The notes beneath the pieces are model-generated. The model had not been told where the DNA came from and made no database searches. It was given only the letters and a program-made list of their open reading frames with translations. A stretch of DNA of 64,000 nt from Apodemus sylvaticus (Eukaryota; Chordata; Mammalia; Rodentia; Muridae), in the NCBI RefSeq assembly GCF_947179515.1, contig NC_067482.1, positions 73,199,811-73,263,810 of the forward strand, written 5' to 3'. Positions 54,441 to 64,000 of this stretch are shown here, piece after piece (within the stretch, counting starts at the first letter, position 1; the number at the start of each line of letters is the position of its first letter). The translations under genes were made by a program, and so were the position numbers.

Positions 54441-55659
54441 ATGGTTGCGATGGAGGAAGAGGGGACAGTTAGGAGCTTAGGACTGGGGTGAGGACAGGTT
54501 GTCAGAGGGCTGTGTGCACACCCAGTTGAAAGCACATGGACTTCTGCTCCTTGCCATGCCTGACAGGTGTTGCTTCAGAGATAAGCTGGTTTGGAGTAGC
54601 AGGTCGGAAGAGACCGCACCCAGCCCATTTTACCTTGACTTACCTACCTCCCCGGATCCAAGAGCCTTCCTCTACCTCAGGCTGGCACGTGTGACTGCTC
54701 TCAGAGGGGACTGGGGGTCCTGTAACCCAGCTAGTCTCCAGGGCTCAGGAACTTCCTCAGAGGACACAAAGTCTAAAGGGTCTGGGCCAGGATCAGATCC
54801 CACGGCGAAAAGCCCCCAGGAATTCTCTGCATGCTGAAGGTGGCTTTTTCTCCCTCCTCTTCCTCTCACCCCATTTCCCTCCTTTCTCCTCTCACTCTGC
54901 TCCCCTCCCCCAGCCAGCATCTCTCCACTGGCTTCCCTCCCTTACCTGGCAATCACACTGCAGACCTGGCTCCTGTTACCTAAAACCCTGGGGGTCTGTT
55001 TAAACAAGTGTGTCTGAGCAGGAAAATCAAACAGACAGGGACCCTTTGGGGCCACCTCAGGGCCACCCCAGGGACTACCGCCTGAACCAGATAAGGCCGG
55101 ATCCACTTTCACTTAATTGGACTGTGGCCAGGGGCTCAGCACTTGATCAGATTGGAGTCTCAGCAGGGATGATGGGCTGCGTCCCTCTCAGGTCAGGCGG
55201 GGTGTTCCTGTAGCCCTAGCAGGACAGAGAAGACAAAGCAGGGGCTGTGGTACCCTAAAAGAGAGGGGCTGGCTGGATCCTGCTTCTTGGGAACACCAGG
55301 GGGAAAAGCTGCTTTGAATCTAACTCTCCTCTCTTGCTTCTCTTGAAAGCCCACAGACATTAACAGGTACTGGCTTCCCTGTCTTGCCTACCAGTCCCTA
55401 CTGTCTGTTTCTAGAACACAGAGAAAGCAGGTTAGAGAGGCGCTTCAGGAGTTAGTGGCTAGTGTGGCAGAGGCAACTACACTACAGGCCACTACACTCC
55501 TTACAGGTCAGTGTGGCCTGGTTGAAAGGCACAGTCTAACTACTGGGCTTTCCTCCTCTCTGTTGGCAGATGCCACAATGCAGATTCAAGTTCACAGAGT
55601 GAGACGCTTAGAAGGGACAGCTTTAGCTTCCTCTTCAAAGCATCATTCAAGAAATATTA
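54441..55659. other. Unique non-coding stretch
   Basis: About 1.2 kb without recognised repeats. GGCCACCTCAGGGCCACCCC (55050) is a short internal duplication. Confidence 0.4.
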
Positions 55660-55815
55660 GTGAGCAGGTAGGTGGTGGTGGCAACAGACTTTAATCCCAG
55701 GTCTCAGGAGGCAGAGACAAGTAGATCTTTGTCAGGTCTACATAGTGACCAGGACAAACAGAGCTATATAGTGAGACCCTGTCTCAAAAAGGAAAACAAA
55801 ACAAAACAAAAAGCC
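55660..55815 (+). repeat. B1 SINE
   Basis: GGTGGTGGTGGCAACAGACT, TTTAATCCCAGGTCTCAGG, GCAGAGACAAGTAGATCTTT and GTGAGACCCTGTCTCAAAAA, ending in AAAAC repeats. Confidence 0.92.
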
Positions 55816-55848
55816 AGAAAACAGAAAGAAAGAAAGAAATATTTGTGG

Positions 55849-56068
55849 GAGCTGGAGAGATGGTTCAGGGTTAAGAGCGCTTGCTCTTGCAGAAGATTCA
55901 CGCTTAATTCCCAGCGCCCACGTGGCTGTTTAGAACCACCCACAATCCCAGTTCCAGCCTATTGATGCCTACTTCTGATTAACTTGGCCACCAGGCACAC
56001 ACTTGGTGTACTGACACACGTGCAGGCAGAACACTGACACACATAAAGATCTTAATCTAAAAATTAAA
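55849..56068 (+). repeat. B2 SINE
   Basis: GGAGCTGGAGAGATGGTTCA, GGTTAAGAGCGCTTGCTCTT and TTAATTCCCAGCGCCCACGT are the B2 head; an AATCTAAAAATTAAAAAG tail follows. Confidence 0.92.
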
Positions 56069-56136
<68 letters not shown>

Positions 56137-56145
56137 AAAGAAAAG
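56069..56145. repeat. (GAAA)n microsatellite
   Basis: About 17 GAAA units directly after the B2 tail, probably grown from it. Confidence 0.97.
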
Positions 56146-56151
56146 AATATT

Positions 56152-56380
56152 TGGACACTGGCGATGTAGCTCAGGGGGCAGTGTTTGCCTAACATTCAGG
56201 AAGTCCCAGCTTTCATCTCCAGCACTGCACAGACCATGCCGGAAGTGCACTCATTCCTGTAATCCTAGCGCTTGGGAGTTGGAAGCAGGAGGATCAGAAA
56301 TCCAAGGTCTTCTTGGGCTACTTCATGGTGAGGTGAGTTCAAGGCCAGCCTGGAATACTTGGTACCCTGTCTCAAAGGGT
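56152..56380 (+). repeat. ID-B1 composite SINE (B4/RSINE1-like)
   Basis: CTGGCGATGTAGCTCAGGGG and TTCATCTCCAGCACTGCACA are ID-like. TTCCTGTAATCCTAGCGCTT, TTCAAGGCCAGCCTGGAATA and ACCCTGTCTCAAAGG are B1-like. Third SINE of a tight same-strand cluster. Confidence 0.88.
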
Positions 56381-56639
56381 GTGTCACACACAGAGACACA
56401 GACATCTGCCTTGACATGGTCCTACACATATAATCACCCACGGAAGGAACTAAGGAAGGAGCATTTAGGGTTTGAACCCAGGCTGGGGAAACAAAACAAA
56501 AATATTTTTATTCTCATTCAGATAGACTGGCTCTGCTTTCTGGCCCTGACCTACACAAATGCAGGTGGCACATGGTGAGTGTCCTAGGCCAGGGTCGTAG
56601 GCTGCTGAAGGGCTCAGGTGGCATTAAGGTTGCAGTTTC
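56381..56639. other. Unique; AATAAA on minus
   Basis: Holds a minus-strand AATAAA at 56507-56512, about 130 bp beyond the stop of the open frame at 56640. Confidence 0.4.
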
Positions 56640-56906
56640 TTAGTAGCCATCCGCTCCTGCCTCTCTGGTGCTGAGGTCTGGTCTCAGGATTTGTTCAGGC
56701 ACGCTGGGGGTGGAGAGTTCTGTTGCTAGCAACTTGACACAGACTGGAAAGTCTTTCACCACAAAACCAGACCCCCCAGGCCTCTTGGCCACTGTGAACA
56801 AGGGGTCCATAGCAGGGGAGCGCACCCCTGCAGTGATGAACTCAAAATCCCTGGCGTACAGGAAGACTTCTGGGAGTGTTTTGTCTTGTAGCTGCATTGA
56901 TACCAT
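56640..56906 (-). other. Coding-looking open frame, possible terminal exon or retropseudogene
   Basis: The 88-codon frame has a mixed, protein-like composition (for example LPEVFLYARDFEFITAGV and GGSGFVVKDFPVCVKLLATE) and is not in a repeat. An in-frame stop lies 2 codons before its first ATG. A CAG that could act as a splice acceptor lies just inside (before CTACAAGAC), but its pyrimidine tract is poor. AATAAA follows about 130 bp after the stop. The opposite strand is also open (106 codons at 56668-56988), so coding status is unproven. I do not recognise the protein. Confidence 0.25.
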
Positions 56907-57869
56907 GAGCTATTTAACTTTTCCCCCAGAGTGTGAATTAAGGATAAAAACAGTCACTATCGAAACTGAATTAATTAAAACAAGTTAAGAATAGTAGAGG
57001 CAATGGTGGTAACTATTATTTGCTTGCTTTTGTTTGTTTTGTTGTCTTTCAATCAGGATGTCATATTTCCCAAATTGGCCTTGAATTCCAGCCCCCCCTG
57101 CCTAACCCTACAAGTGGACTTCTTCACACAGCCTCCAAGAGAAAGACCTCTCACTGCGATACAAGTGGGCTATTGAGGTCCGATCCTTTATCCAAGGCTC
57201 ATGGCTTTGAGGCTGGACTTGGGTCAGAATTTGAGCTCTGGAAGCTGGGAGGGGTGGGACTTCACAGGGACTCGGGTCCCTTTTTGTGCACCAGAATTAG
57301 CCGGGCTTGAGAACTCCCCCACCCCTTTTCTGAGACAGCTCTCTCAGGCTGGGTGAGAATAACTCACCTGTGGCTGCTGGCGGCAGCAACCTCCCAGCCC
57401 CTCCCACCTATGAGCCTGGACAGAGCTGGAAGGACAGCTGAGTCGCTGGAGGACCGCTGCCCGGGACTCTGGTTTTTGGTTTTGGCTGCACGGCTGGAAG
57501 GTTGGAATCCTGCTTCAACTCCAGGAGCGCCCGCTTCCCATCTGGAAAATGGAGCGAGCCTCTAAGGAATGATCTGTGGAAATTCACAAGGAAGCGTCCA
57601 GCCAGTAGCAGGTGCTAGGTGGAAGCCGGGCCCCTGTCACGCACAGTTCCAAACATCCAGTTCGGTTCGCTCCAGGTCGGCAAGCCCAGCCTCCCAGGAG
57701 CCAGGAATCTGCTAGGGTCAGTGCCTCAGGGTACCGCCCGTCTTTCAGTCTGCACTGAAATCTTCCCAGACTCTTAGGTCCCACAGAACGTCCTGGCTTA
57801 GAGGGACATGAGATGTCCCAGGTTTCTTGGGCTTTCCCGAGTTTGGGTGAGCACAGGATTGTGTGCGCA
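56907..57869. other. Unique stretch, rising GC
   Basis: TTTGTTGTCTTTCAATCAGG and AATTGGCCTTGAATTCCAGC (57040-57090) may be a reversed B1 scrap. The rest is unclassified with moderate CG content from 57400. Confidence 0.35.
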
Positions 57870-57957
57870 GGCCTGGGGGGGGGGGGGAAGGGGGAGCGTG
57901 AGAGGGGAGGAGGAAGGTGACGGGGGGGAAGGGAGGGAAGGTGGGGGAAGGTGGCAG
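57870..57957 (+). repeat. G-rich tract, G-quadruplex-capable
   Basis: A G-run of about 13 followed by GGGGG, GGGG, GGGGGGG, GGG and GGGGG runs separated by short A/T spacers. Confidence 0.85.
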
Positions 57958-58478
57958 TGGTGTCAAACACCAGCATCTTAACAGGTTCTGCCACTTAATG
58001 GCTCAGAGACCCAAGGAAATGACTCCTGCCTTGGTTTCACTATCTATGGAAAATGGGGGCGAAACTAAATTTCTAGTGAGCCTTCCCTGGCCACTCCACC
58101 CCAAACCTAGAGGGAAGTTGAGCAGGATCACCGGTGAGTATTCCCAGCTCTGCCTACACCTCCAGGGCCGCTTTTGTGGGCTTGCCTGGGAAAATCGAAA
58201 GTCACAAAACACTTCCACTTTCCGGAGATGACATGGACTAAAAGTACCCTTTCCTCTGAGCCGCCTCAAGTAGAGAGATGGGGTAGATGTAATGGCTACA
58301 AGGCCTTGGGGGAGGGGGAGACAAGGGGCTCACCCACTCCATCTTGCCTGTTCCAAATTCCCTACTCAGTCAATATTAATTTTCTGAAGGTTCATGGAGC
58401 ACTAATGCCTGCAGTATGTGGGGAGACTTCCAACCACAGGATCTTCTGGTTAACCCAGGAAGGCTTTGAGTTGTGAGG
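57958..58478. other. Unique non-coding stretch
   Basis: No recognised repeat; a 104-codon plus frame at 57917-58231 has no domain. Confidence 0.35.
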
Positions 58479-58483
58479 GGGGG

Positions 58484-58514
<31 letters not shown>

Positions 58515-58556
58515 CAAAACAAAAAAACCAAAAAAAAAAAAAAAAAAAAAAAAACC
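58479..58556. repeat. (AAAAC)n and poly(A) tract
   Basis: About eight AAAAC units followed by an A-run of about 26. No retroposon body is recognisable to the left, so the origin is unclear. Confidence 0.95.
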
Positions 58557-59584
58557 CTCACTAGATAGATCCAAAGGCCCCAGGAGAGTCATGCACAGTG
58601 CCCTTGAGGTGACTTTCTTTCCTGGACCCAGAAGTCTGGAAGGTAAGATATAAGAGGGTAGCAATTGCCAGTAAGAGTGAGCATCTCAGAAGAGACAGCT
58701 GGAATCCAGGGCAGGAGCCATCAGCCTCTCCTAAAGAACCATGCATGTTGTCCTGTCAGTTTCTAGTCACCCTTGTCACCTTCCAAATGTTCTACAATCA
58801 CCAGCTATATTTTTGACTAGGACCATTGAGACAGTCAGGTATGAATTCACCTGCTAGAAGGAACTTCCCACACTATCGTAGCCTTCATTTTGGGTCTCAA
58901 GGAGGAAGGAACCTGCAGGTAAGTGGCCCATGGTTCCGTTGTGGAAATGGAGATCCAGAATCTGGAAAATCCAGTAGCTGAAAACCAAGCAGGAGGGAGG
59001 GAAAGGGATGGACGACCCAAAAGAAAGGGCACGCTGCTGTCTGTCCAGGAAGATGCCTGCTGTTCTTCCACAAGTCACTAGCTTCCCCCAGAAGGAACTC
59101 GTTGGGGTCAAATTGGTTTCTTGTAGACTGGAAGGGTGTGCTTCAGAGTGAATCACTGTGTGGGGGCGGAGTGCAAGAGCTCTAAAGAAAGCAGAAGTTT
59201 GAGGCAAAGCTAGCCAACAACTAAGGGAGATAAGAAAGGAAGCTTGGGTGTGTGCGTGGGGGGTCATGCCACCAGCTTAGAGACCCGCGGAGACTTGGGG
59301 AACAGACACTCAAGGAGAGGAGGAAGAAAGCTGGCTCCACCACTGCTCACCATAGTGAGTGCCAGTTCTGCCCTATCCTGTGGGCCTACAGATCTTCCTC
59401 TTGCCCCATCTGCTGAGTTCATCGAGTGCTTGGTGGCTCTGCCTCCTTGGGCTCTTCCGGAGCCTGATTCTAAGCCCTCCAGCATCCTCCATTTGTCTTT
59501 TAATTCATTCAGCTCAAGTCTCACAAGATCTGGGTGACACAGTCTGGCCCTGAGCCCTTCCCAGTGCTCTTTGCATTCAAAAAA
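58557..59584. other. Unique non-coding stretch
   Basis: About 1 kb without recognised repeats. CAGAATCTGGAAAATCCAG at about 58959 is a short imperfect palindrome. Confidence 0.4.
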
Positions 59585-59651
59585 AATAACTTTAATGTGT
59601 TTATTTTAAATATTTTTAACATGAAAGTTTTGCCTGTGTGTGTAACTGCAC

Positions 59652-59732
<81 letters not shown>

Positions 59733-59878
59733 TCTGGGGAGGACAGAAGAGTGTGATAGGTTTCCCTGGAGCTGGGGTTACTGAGGGTAACTGAGCAGCC
59801 ATGTGGGTGCTGGGAACTAAACCTGGGTCCTCTGCAAAGCCAACCAGGACTCTTAGCTACTGAGCCACTTCTCCAGCC
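59585..59878 (-). repeat. B2/B3-type SINE interrupted by (GT)n(GA)n
   Basis: AACTTTAATGTGTTTATTTT opens the element. A GT tract and a GA tract fill about 59653-59730. GAGCTGGGGTTACTGAGGG, ATGTGGGTGCTGGGAACTAA and TAGCTACTGAGCCACTTCTC complete the reversed SINE. This is the last interspersed repeat in the window. Confidence 0.88.
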
Positions 59879-60639
59879 GCTCCTCAAGCTTTTTCTCAAG
59901 GCTCCTAAGAAAAAGAGCTGCTAACCCCTTGCCCCTCCCGTCTGTCTCTGCCCAACTTCAAGCTGACAAACCAAATCTCAGAAGAAAAAAAAGGTCTGTA
60001 ACACAGGCTCGCTTTCTTCTGAGACAGACATAAGAGTGCGGGTGGGGCGGGTTATTTGTTAAATTCGTGAGGAACCTCAACAGTGTCTCAGGCTTCTTAT
60101 TAGGAAGGATTGAATCAGCAGAGACATTAATAAGTGCAGGATGGAAGATCCCTTTCCCGGACTGGGCGGGACTGGGGGCGGATCTATCCAGTACGACTGT
60201 GACACCCTTAGTACTTGAGTGCAGTTTGGTTTTTGGAAGGGCCCAAGAGAGGCTTCTCCTGAGAATGAAAAGGGCCAGGCTGAAGAGTTTGGGTGGTTCG
60301 GAGATCCCAGCAATCCCACCTCTAGCTAGCTCTGTGACCTTTAGCTAGGCGCTTCTCTTCTCTGATTCTCCCCTTTCATCCTGGCCAGAGAGCGTGTATT
60401 TCCGATGTCCCAGAGCAGAAAAGATTAAGTTAGCTAAAGTTTTCAAAACTTCTGACCAGAGGCCTGATACCAAGTTTCTCCCATGCCCTCCAGTCCGTAC
60501 ACCCAGGCCATGGGTAAAACTTGAGATCCGTGCTCCGTTGGCGGGCAGAGAGAGGGGAATTCGGGTACAGTGGTGGGCCGAGAAGGGGTGGAGGACTTTG
60601 GTCCGGGCCCCTGGAGCCTCAGGGTCTGCCTGACATCTC
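59879..60639. other. Unique sequence, start of the repeat-free right edge
   Basis: No interspersed repeat. CATTAATAAG and GGTTATTTGTTAAATTCG are AT-rich cores. Confidence 0.4.
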
Positions 60640-60870
60640 TAGGCTTAAATAACCGTGCGCCTTTGTTATTCGTAGGCAGCAAAGTGGTTCGTTACGCCTG
60701 ATTGGTCTAATTGCTTTGAAATGAGATATATTATCTATAATTATAGAGTCCTGGTAGGAGCCGGCAGGCCTCAGCTTTCATCTTCCCCAAGTGCGCCCTC
60801 AAGTCCCGATCGCATTAATTTGCGCCATTTGAAGAGGGAGCTCCCTCTTCCGCAGATCCTGGCCCCTCAC
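60640..60870. promoter_or_regulatory. Candidate enhancer with 12-bp palindrome
   Basis: Dense cores in about 110 bp: CTTTGTTAT (60661, SOX-type), inverted CCAAT (60701-60705), TAATTG (60708) and the perfect palindrome CTATAATTATAG (60735-60746); then GCATTAATTTGCGCC (about 60812). Repeat-free, with CGs. Confidence 0.5.
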
Positions 60871-62619
60871 CCCCGACCCCCGCGAATTTAAAGACACAAG
60901 AAAGCCCGGCCGAGAAAGTGGGACCCTAAGCAAGTGGGGGATGGGCGGAAGGGGCAAGAAGCCTCAAACTCGAGCTGCCAGTTCCTCAGGTGAATCCTCA
61001 GGGCTGGGGCTCTTCCTCTGAAGAAGTCAATGAGTTCACAAGAAAGGGAAAATCACCTTCCAGGAAGGATTCCTTTGGCGGCGCCAGTTCCAGCGCTAAG
61101 GACTCCACCAGTACGGCTAGTCTTTGGAAAGCCGAAGGAGTTTTATTTTTTAAAATCTTTATCGGCTCTGCATCTTCTGGAGCTGAAGATTTTTCTAATT
61201 CTAAACTGTGGTGCTTGTCCTTGGAAACCTTTGAAATCTTCCCTGAACGAGTGATTCTCAGGCAATTTCTCAAACACGACTTCTAGACCCTTGCTCGAAG
61301 GCGACCGAGGCTCGGAGACGGCAGGGAAGGGAGGGCCTCTGGGGAGGTTAGCAGATCCCGGGACGAGGCGTTCTGTCCATCCATCAGACCCCACCCCCAC
61401 CCAGGGACAAAATACCTCTTCTCTCTCCCTCCGCTGCCCTCCCGGTGATTGGTGAATCCCCACAAAAATAAATCGTTCCGGGTAATCGGTTTTCATAGCA
61501 CATCCATTCTGTTAAAGAGGACTGTTTGGGGCTAGCTAATTGCCGGCGGATCCCACTGAGCCACACGTTAAAAAAAATGTATGCGGGGATTTCTGGACAG
61601 AGGCCACAAAATGCACTGGAAAGGGGAATGGGATGGGAGCGACAACGAACGCAGTGATGAAGGGCCAACTCTTAGGTTTTTCCAACCCAAAAGCAGATAA
61701 CAGTTGCCCTTAAAATTGAATCCCTTCAAGTTGATTTTCTGCCCAGGGAGGAAGAAAATATCTAGGAACCACATTGTAGCTATCATACACTCTGGTAAAA
61801 GAAGTATTTTGGGTTGCGGGGTAAAAGCCATCAAGGAGAGAACCGACCCAGACACTAATCGCAGAACTAGTCTTTAGGATCTGAACAGGCGAAGGTAATT
61901 TTTTTCGGAGGCAGGCGAGATGTAGGGTGTAGGAGACTAGGGGAGACCGAGCGAGGGGGAGGGGAGAAAAGTCGACCACGCAGCAAGCAGAGCGCCTGTC
62001 TCAGAGTTTTATCTGCCGCGGGCCAGCCCTGCCCTTGCCAGGCATGAATTACGGTCGGTTTTCTCCACTGCCTGCAGCCCGCGTCCGGATAGCAGCACCT
62101 ACGGTTCGCGCTGCCTTGAGATAACAAGCCCAGCCTGGGCTGTCAGCTCGCTTAACCCACTGGCCAGGAAATCCGCAAAGGCCAGACAAAAATGAGCTGC
62201 GAGGTTGCCTGCTCTCATAGATCCCAAACGCGTGCCTTTCCTTCTTCGGGAATGAGCCACACGGCCTGGGAACAGGGTTTTTATTTTGTTTCTCCGACAC
62301 CCTTCTCAGATTTGGGGTGCATTTTCCCCCCTGAGCAGCCCTTGAGTAGAGCTCCGCAGAGGTCCTGCGCTTCTGAAGCCTTCGAGTCCCGTCCCTTGCG
62401 CTCTGCAGGAGCGCTCTTCTAGCCTTGCAACCTTTGCAAGTGGCTAGCTCGCGCGCCGGATCACTGCAGACCCAAATGCACATCGAACCAAAAAAGAAGA
62501 GACTGGGGTTTGAGACCTAACTCTAAAAACCCAGGGGGCGAATGCAGGGCTCAGGGCTGCGGGAGCAGGCGCTCTGCTCCCTGGAGGCAGGGGCGCGACT
62601 TCAAGGGCCCCTGCGCCGG

Positions 62620-62760
62620 CTGCAGCCTTTGATCCGGCCGCCGCTGGCGCCTAAAAACAACATCCTCGTCTGCCTATTAGGCGCGCTGAGGGATCGTGAC
62701 AGATTGTTTATCCCCGCAATTAGCGATGCGGCCCTTCTCAGGCCGCCCCCTCCCCGGCCT
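62620..62760. promoter_or_regulatory. Motif cluster: TCF/LEF, MEIS, FOX and homeodomain-type
   Basis: CTTTGATC (62627-62634), TGACAG (62697-62702), TTGTTTA (62704-62710) and CAATTAG (62717-62723), embedded in CG-rich DNA (GGCGCGCTGAGGG). Confidence 0.4.
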
Positions 62761-63763
62761 GAGGCTAGGCCTCTTTGCTCCGACTGCTGCGTACTCAGTG
62801 AGTTCCGCTGGAGACCCCGGTGCGCCCGGGGCCCCATTCTTGAGGTTCGAGGCCCCTTTAGTCCTAAAGCAGGAATTAAGGCTCAGGGCCGGTTCAAGAG
62901 TCCCTTATGTTGTCTTCACAGTTGCGTGTAACGTATTTTAGCCGATATACATTTTTCCCCCCGGGCTACTTGGATTCTCCGATCGCTCCCAGAACGAAAT
63001 CATTTTAAGTTGGGCATCGCGGTGGAACAACTGAAAACCCCTACCTTTTGAAAAACACTCCTCATACTAAAAACGCTAGTCTAAAACAAGGCATTTAGGA
63101 GATTTATTTCCACTTCTGTTTTAATCGGAGCGCAGAGTGGAAATCGGGCTAACGCTGGCTGTAGAACGAGTTCATCTAGCAACTGCTTAATTAGTTCGTA
63201 AACTACAGAAGTTCTCCGTGCCCTCTAGGCTTCGAGCTAGGAGTTCGGCCTACACTCTCCCTTGGCTTTCGTTTGCAGGGCTTTAAAACGGGATGGCGTG
63301 GCTTCTACTTCTCATACACACGGAACAAACCTCAGGGGACCCAGAACAGCGGGCCTCTAGCTGGGCCTAAATGAGCCTGATTCCCAAACCCTACGCAGTG
63401 TCTTCTCAGTAGCTTCAGAAACGTTAGAAATCCGGATATTTCACAGAAGCGAGTATTCCCGAACCCGCCCCAGGCCTTACTATTTCTCCAGGCCCCGTGG
63501 GCAGATGTGAGGCTCCGATCTCTCTGGCATCCACAGCCCGACCCCTCCCTCCAGACCCCGGACGCCGTCTGGGTAATAAAGTAATTCATTTTCCTTAATC
63601 TGGTCGCCCCTAATCTACAGCTTTTTATTGCGCCCAGTTAAAAGGCCAGGGAATTCGCTATCCCTCCGTGCTCGGATAATTACCCCTAAATGGCCGCGGC
63701 AGCCCCTTGTGTTTCCTGGAGATTAGAGCCCCGCAGTCATCAATGCCTAGTCCCGGTGAGCCG

Positions 63764-63855
63764 CCAATCACCTCCTCCAACTCCCCCGGAGCCGCGAGCC
63801 TGGGCCCTTGGATAAGAGGCCATAAAAAGAAAAGCCCCCCAACAGCCTGTCCGAA
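63764..63855 (+). promoter_or_regulatory. Candidate TATA/CCAAT promoter
   Basis: CCAAT at 63764-63768 and CATAAAAAG at 63821-63829 are 57 bp apart. This places a predicted start near 63850-63855, with CCAAT at about -85. Surroundings are CG-rich (GGAGCCGCGAGCC). No start codon with a convincing frame follows within the window, so any gene would begin beyond 64000. Confidence 0.35.
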
Positions 63856-64000
63856 CCGAGTTTACAAGATCTTCTGTGACCGAGCCCCCCTACTTTCCTT
63901 CTTTTTGTATCAGGCAAAATTAAAACAACAACAAAACAAAACAAAACACGTTTCCTTCGAAATCAGGCAAACAAAACTTCTTAAGCCTTGCACCAAAGAT

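Larger units (their letters stand above)
60640..64000. other. CpG-enriched, repeat-free region
   Basis: No SINE, LINE, LTR or microsatellite is seen across this stretch except AAAAC units near 63935. CG dinucleotides are frequent: for example six between 62641 and 62700, against many 60-base lines with none earlier. Short GC-rich blocks alternate with TAAT-rich ones. It resembles the flank of a developmental regulator, not one compact CpG island. Confidence 0.65.

Noticed and set aside
58376..58664. Phe-rich minus frames resembling a transmembrane segment
   Set aside because: They translate the AAAAC/poly(A) tract.
60990..61286. Overlapping 91-98-codon frames on both strands in the CpG-rich edge, considered as an exon
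   Set aside because: Both strands are open over the same stretch and the peptides lack any homeodomain or other motif; GC-rich sequence alone explains the long frames.

Overview
The window looks like murid rodent nuclear DNA, most probably mouse. The grounds are the interspersed repeats: B1, B2, B3 and ID/B4-type SINEs, rodent MaLR-type LTRs (ORR1/MT group), old mammalian MIR, L2, L1 and MLT1 relics, and long tetranucleotide and dinucleotide microsatellites. Repeat names are from memory of the consensus families; no masking program was run. I find no complete protein-coding gene. The longest open frame is 187 codons (26896-27459) with no recognisable domain, and most longer frames lie in low-complexity DNA or repeats.

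Layout. 1-10 kb: mostly unique sequence, with simple repeats and one unusual inverted repeat (4256-4967) in which two complementary CCAT/GGAT arrays face each other. 10-26 kb: SINE-dense, with a duplicated unclassified segment (11693/12742), a 5S rRNA-like pseudogene (17958-18053), an ERV-type LTR and a 33-37 bp minisatellite (18680-18885). 26-44 kb: an L1 ORF2 relic, MIR, L2 and MLT1 fossils, and several repeat-free blocks rich in homeodomain-type TAAT motifs (30840-31155, 35130-35640, 37420-37640) that look like conserved regulatory elements. 44-48 kb: an LTR cluster including a three-level nested insertion with intact 5-bp target-site duplications. 48-60 kb: more SINEs and microsatellites, two RFX/X-box-like palindromes, and one coding-looking minus-strand frame (56640-56906).

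From about 59.9 kb to the end the character changes. I see no interspersed repeat, CpG dinucleotides become frequent, and TAAT, SOX, FOX and TCF-type motifs are dense. Near 63.76-63.85 kb a CCAAT box and a TATA-like box sit at classical promoter spacing. This resembles the flank of a developmental transcription-factor gene, but the gene itself is not in view and I cannot name it.

I saw nothing that qualifies as a new defence, mobile or enzymatic system. The most informative observations are the nested LTRs, the facing microsatellite hairpin, the RFX-like sites in unique DNA, and the CpG-rich repeat-free right edge.
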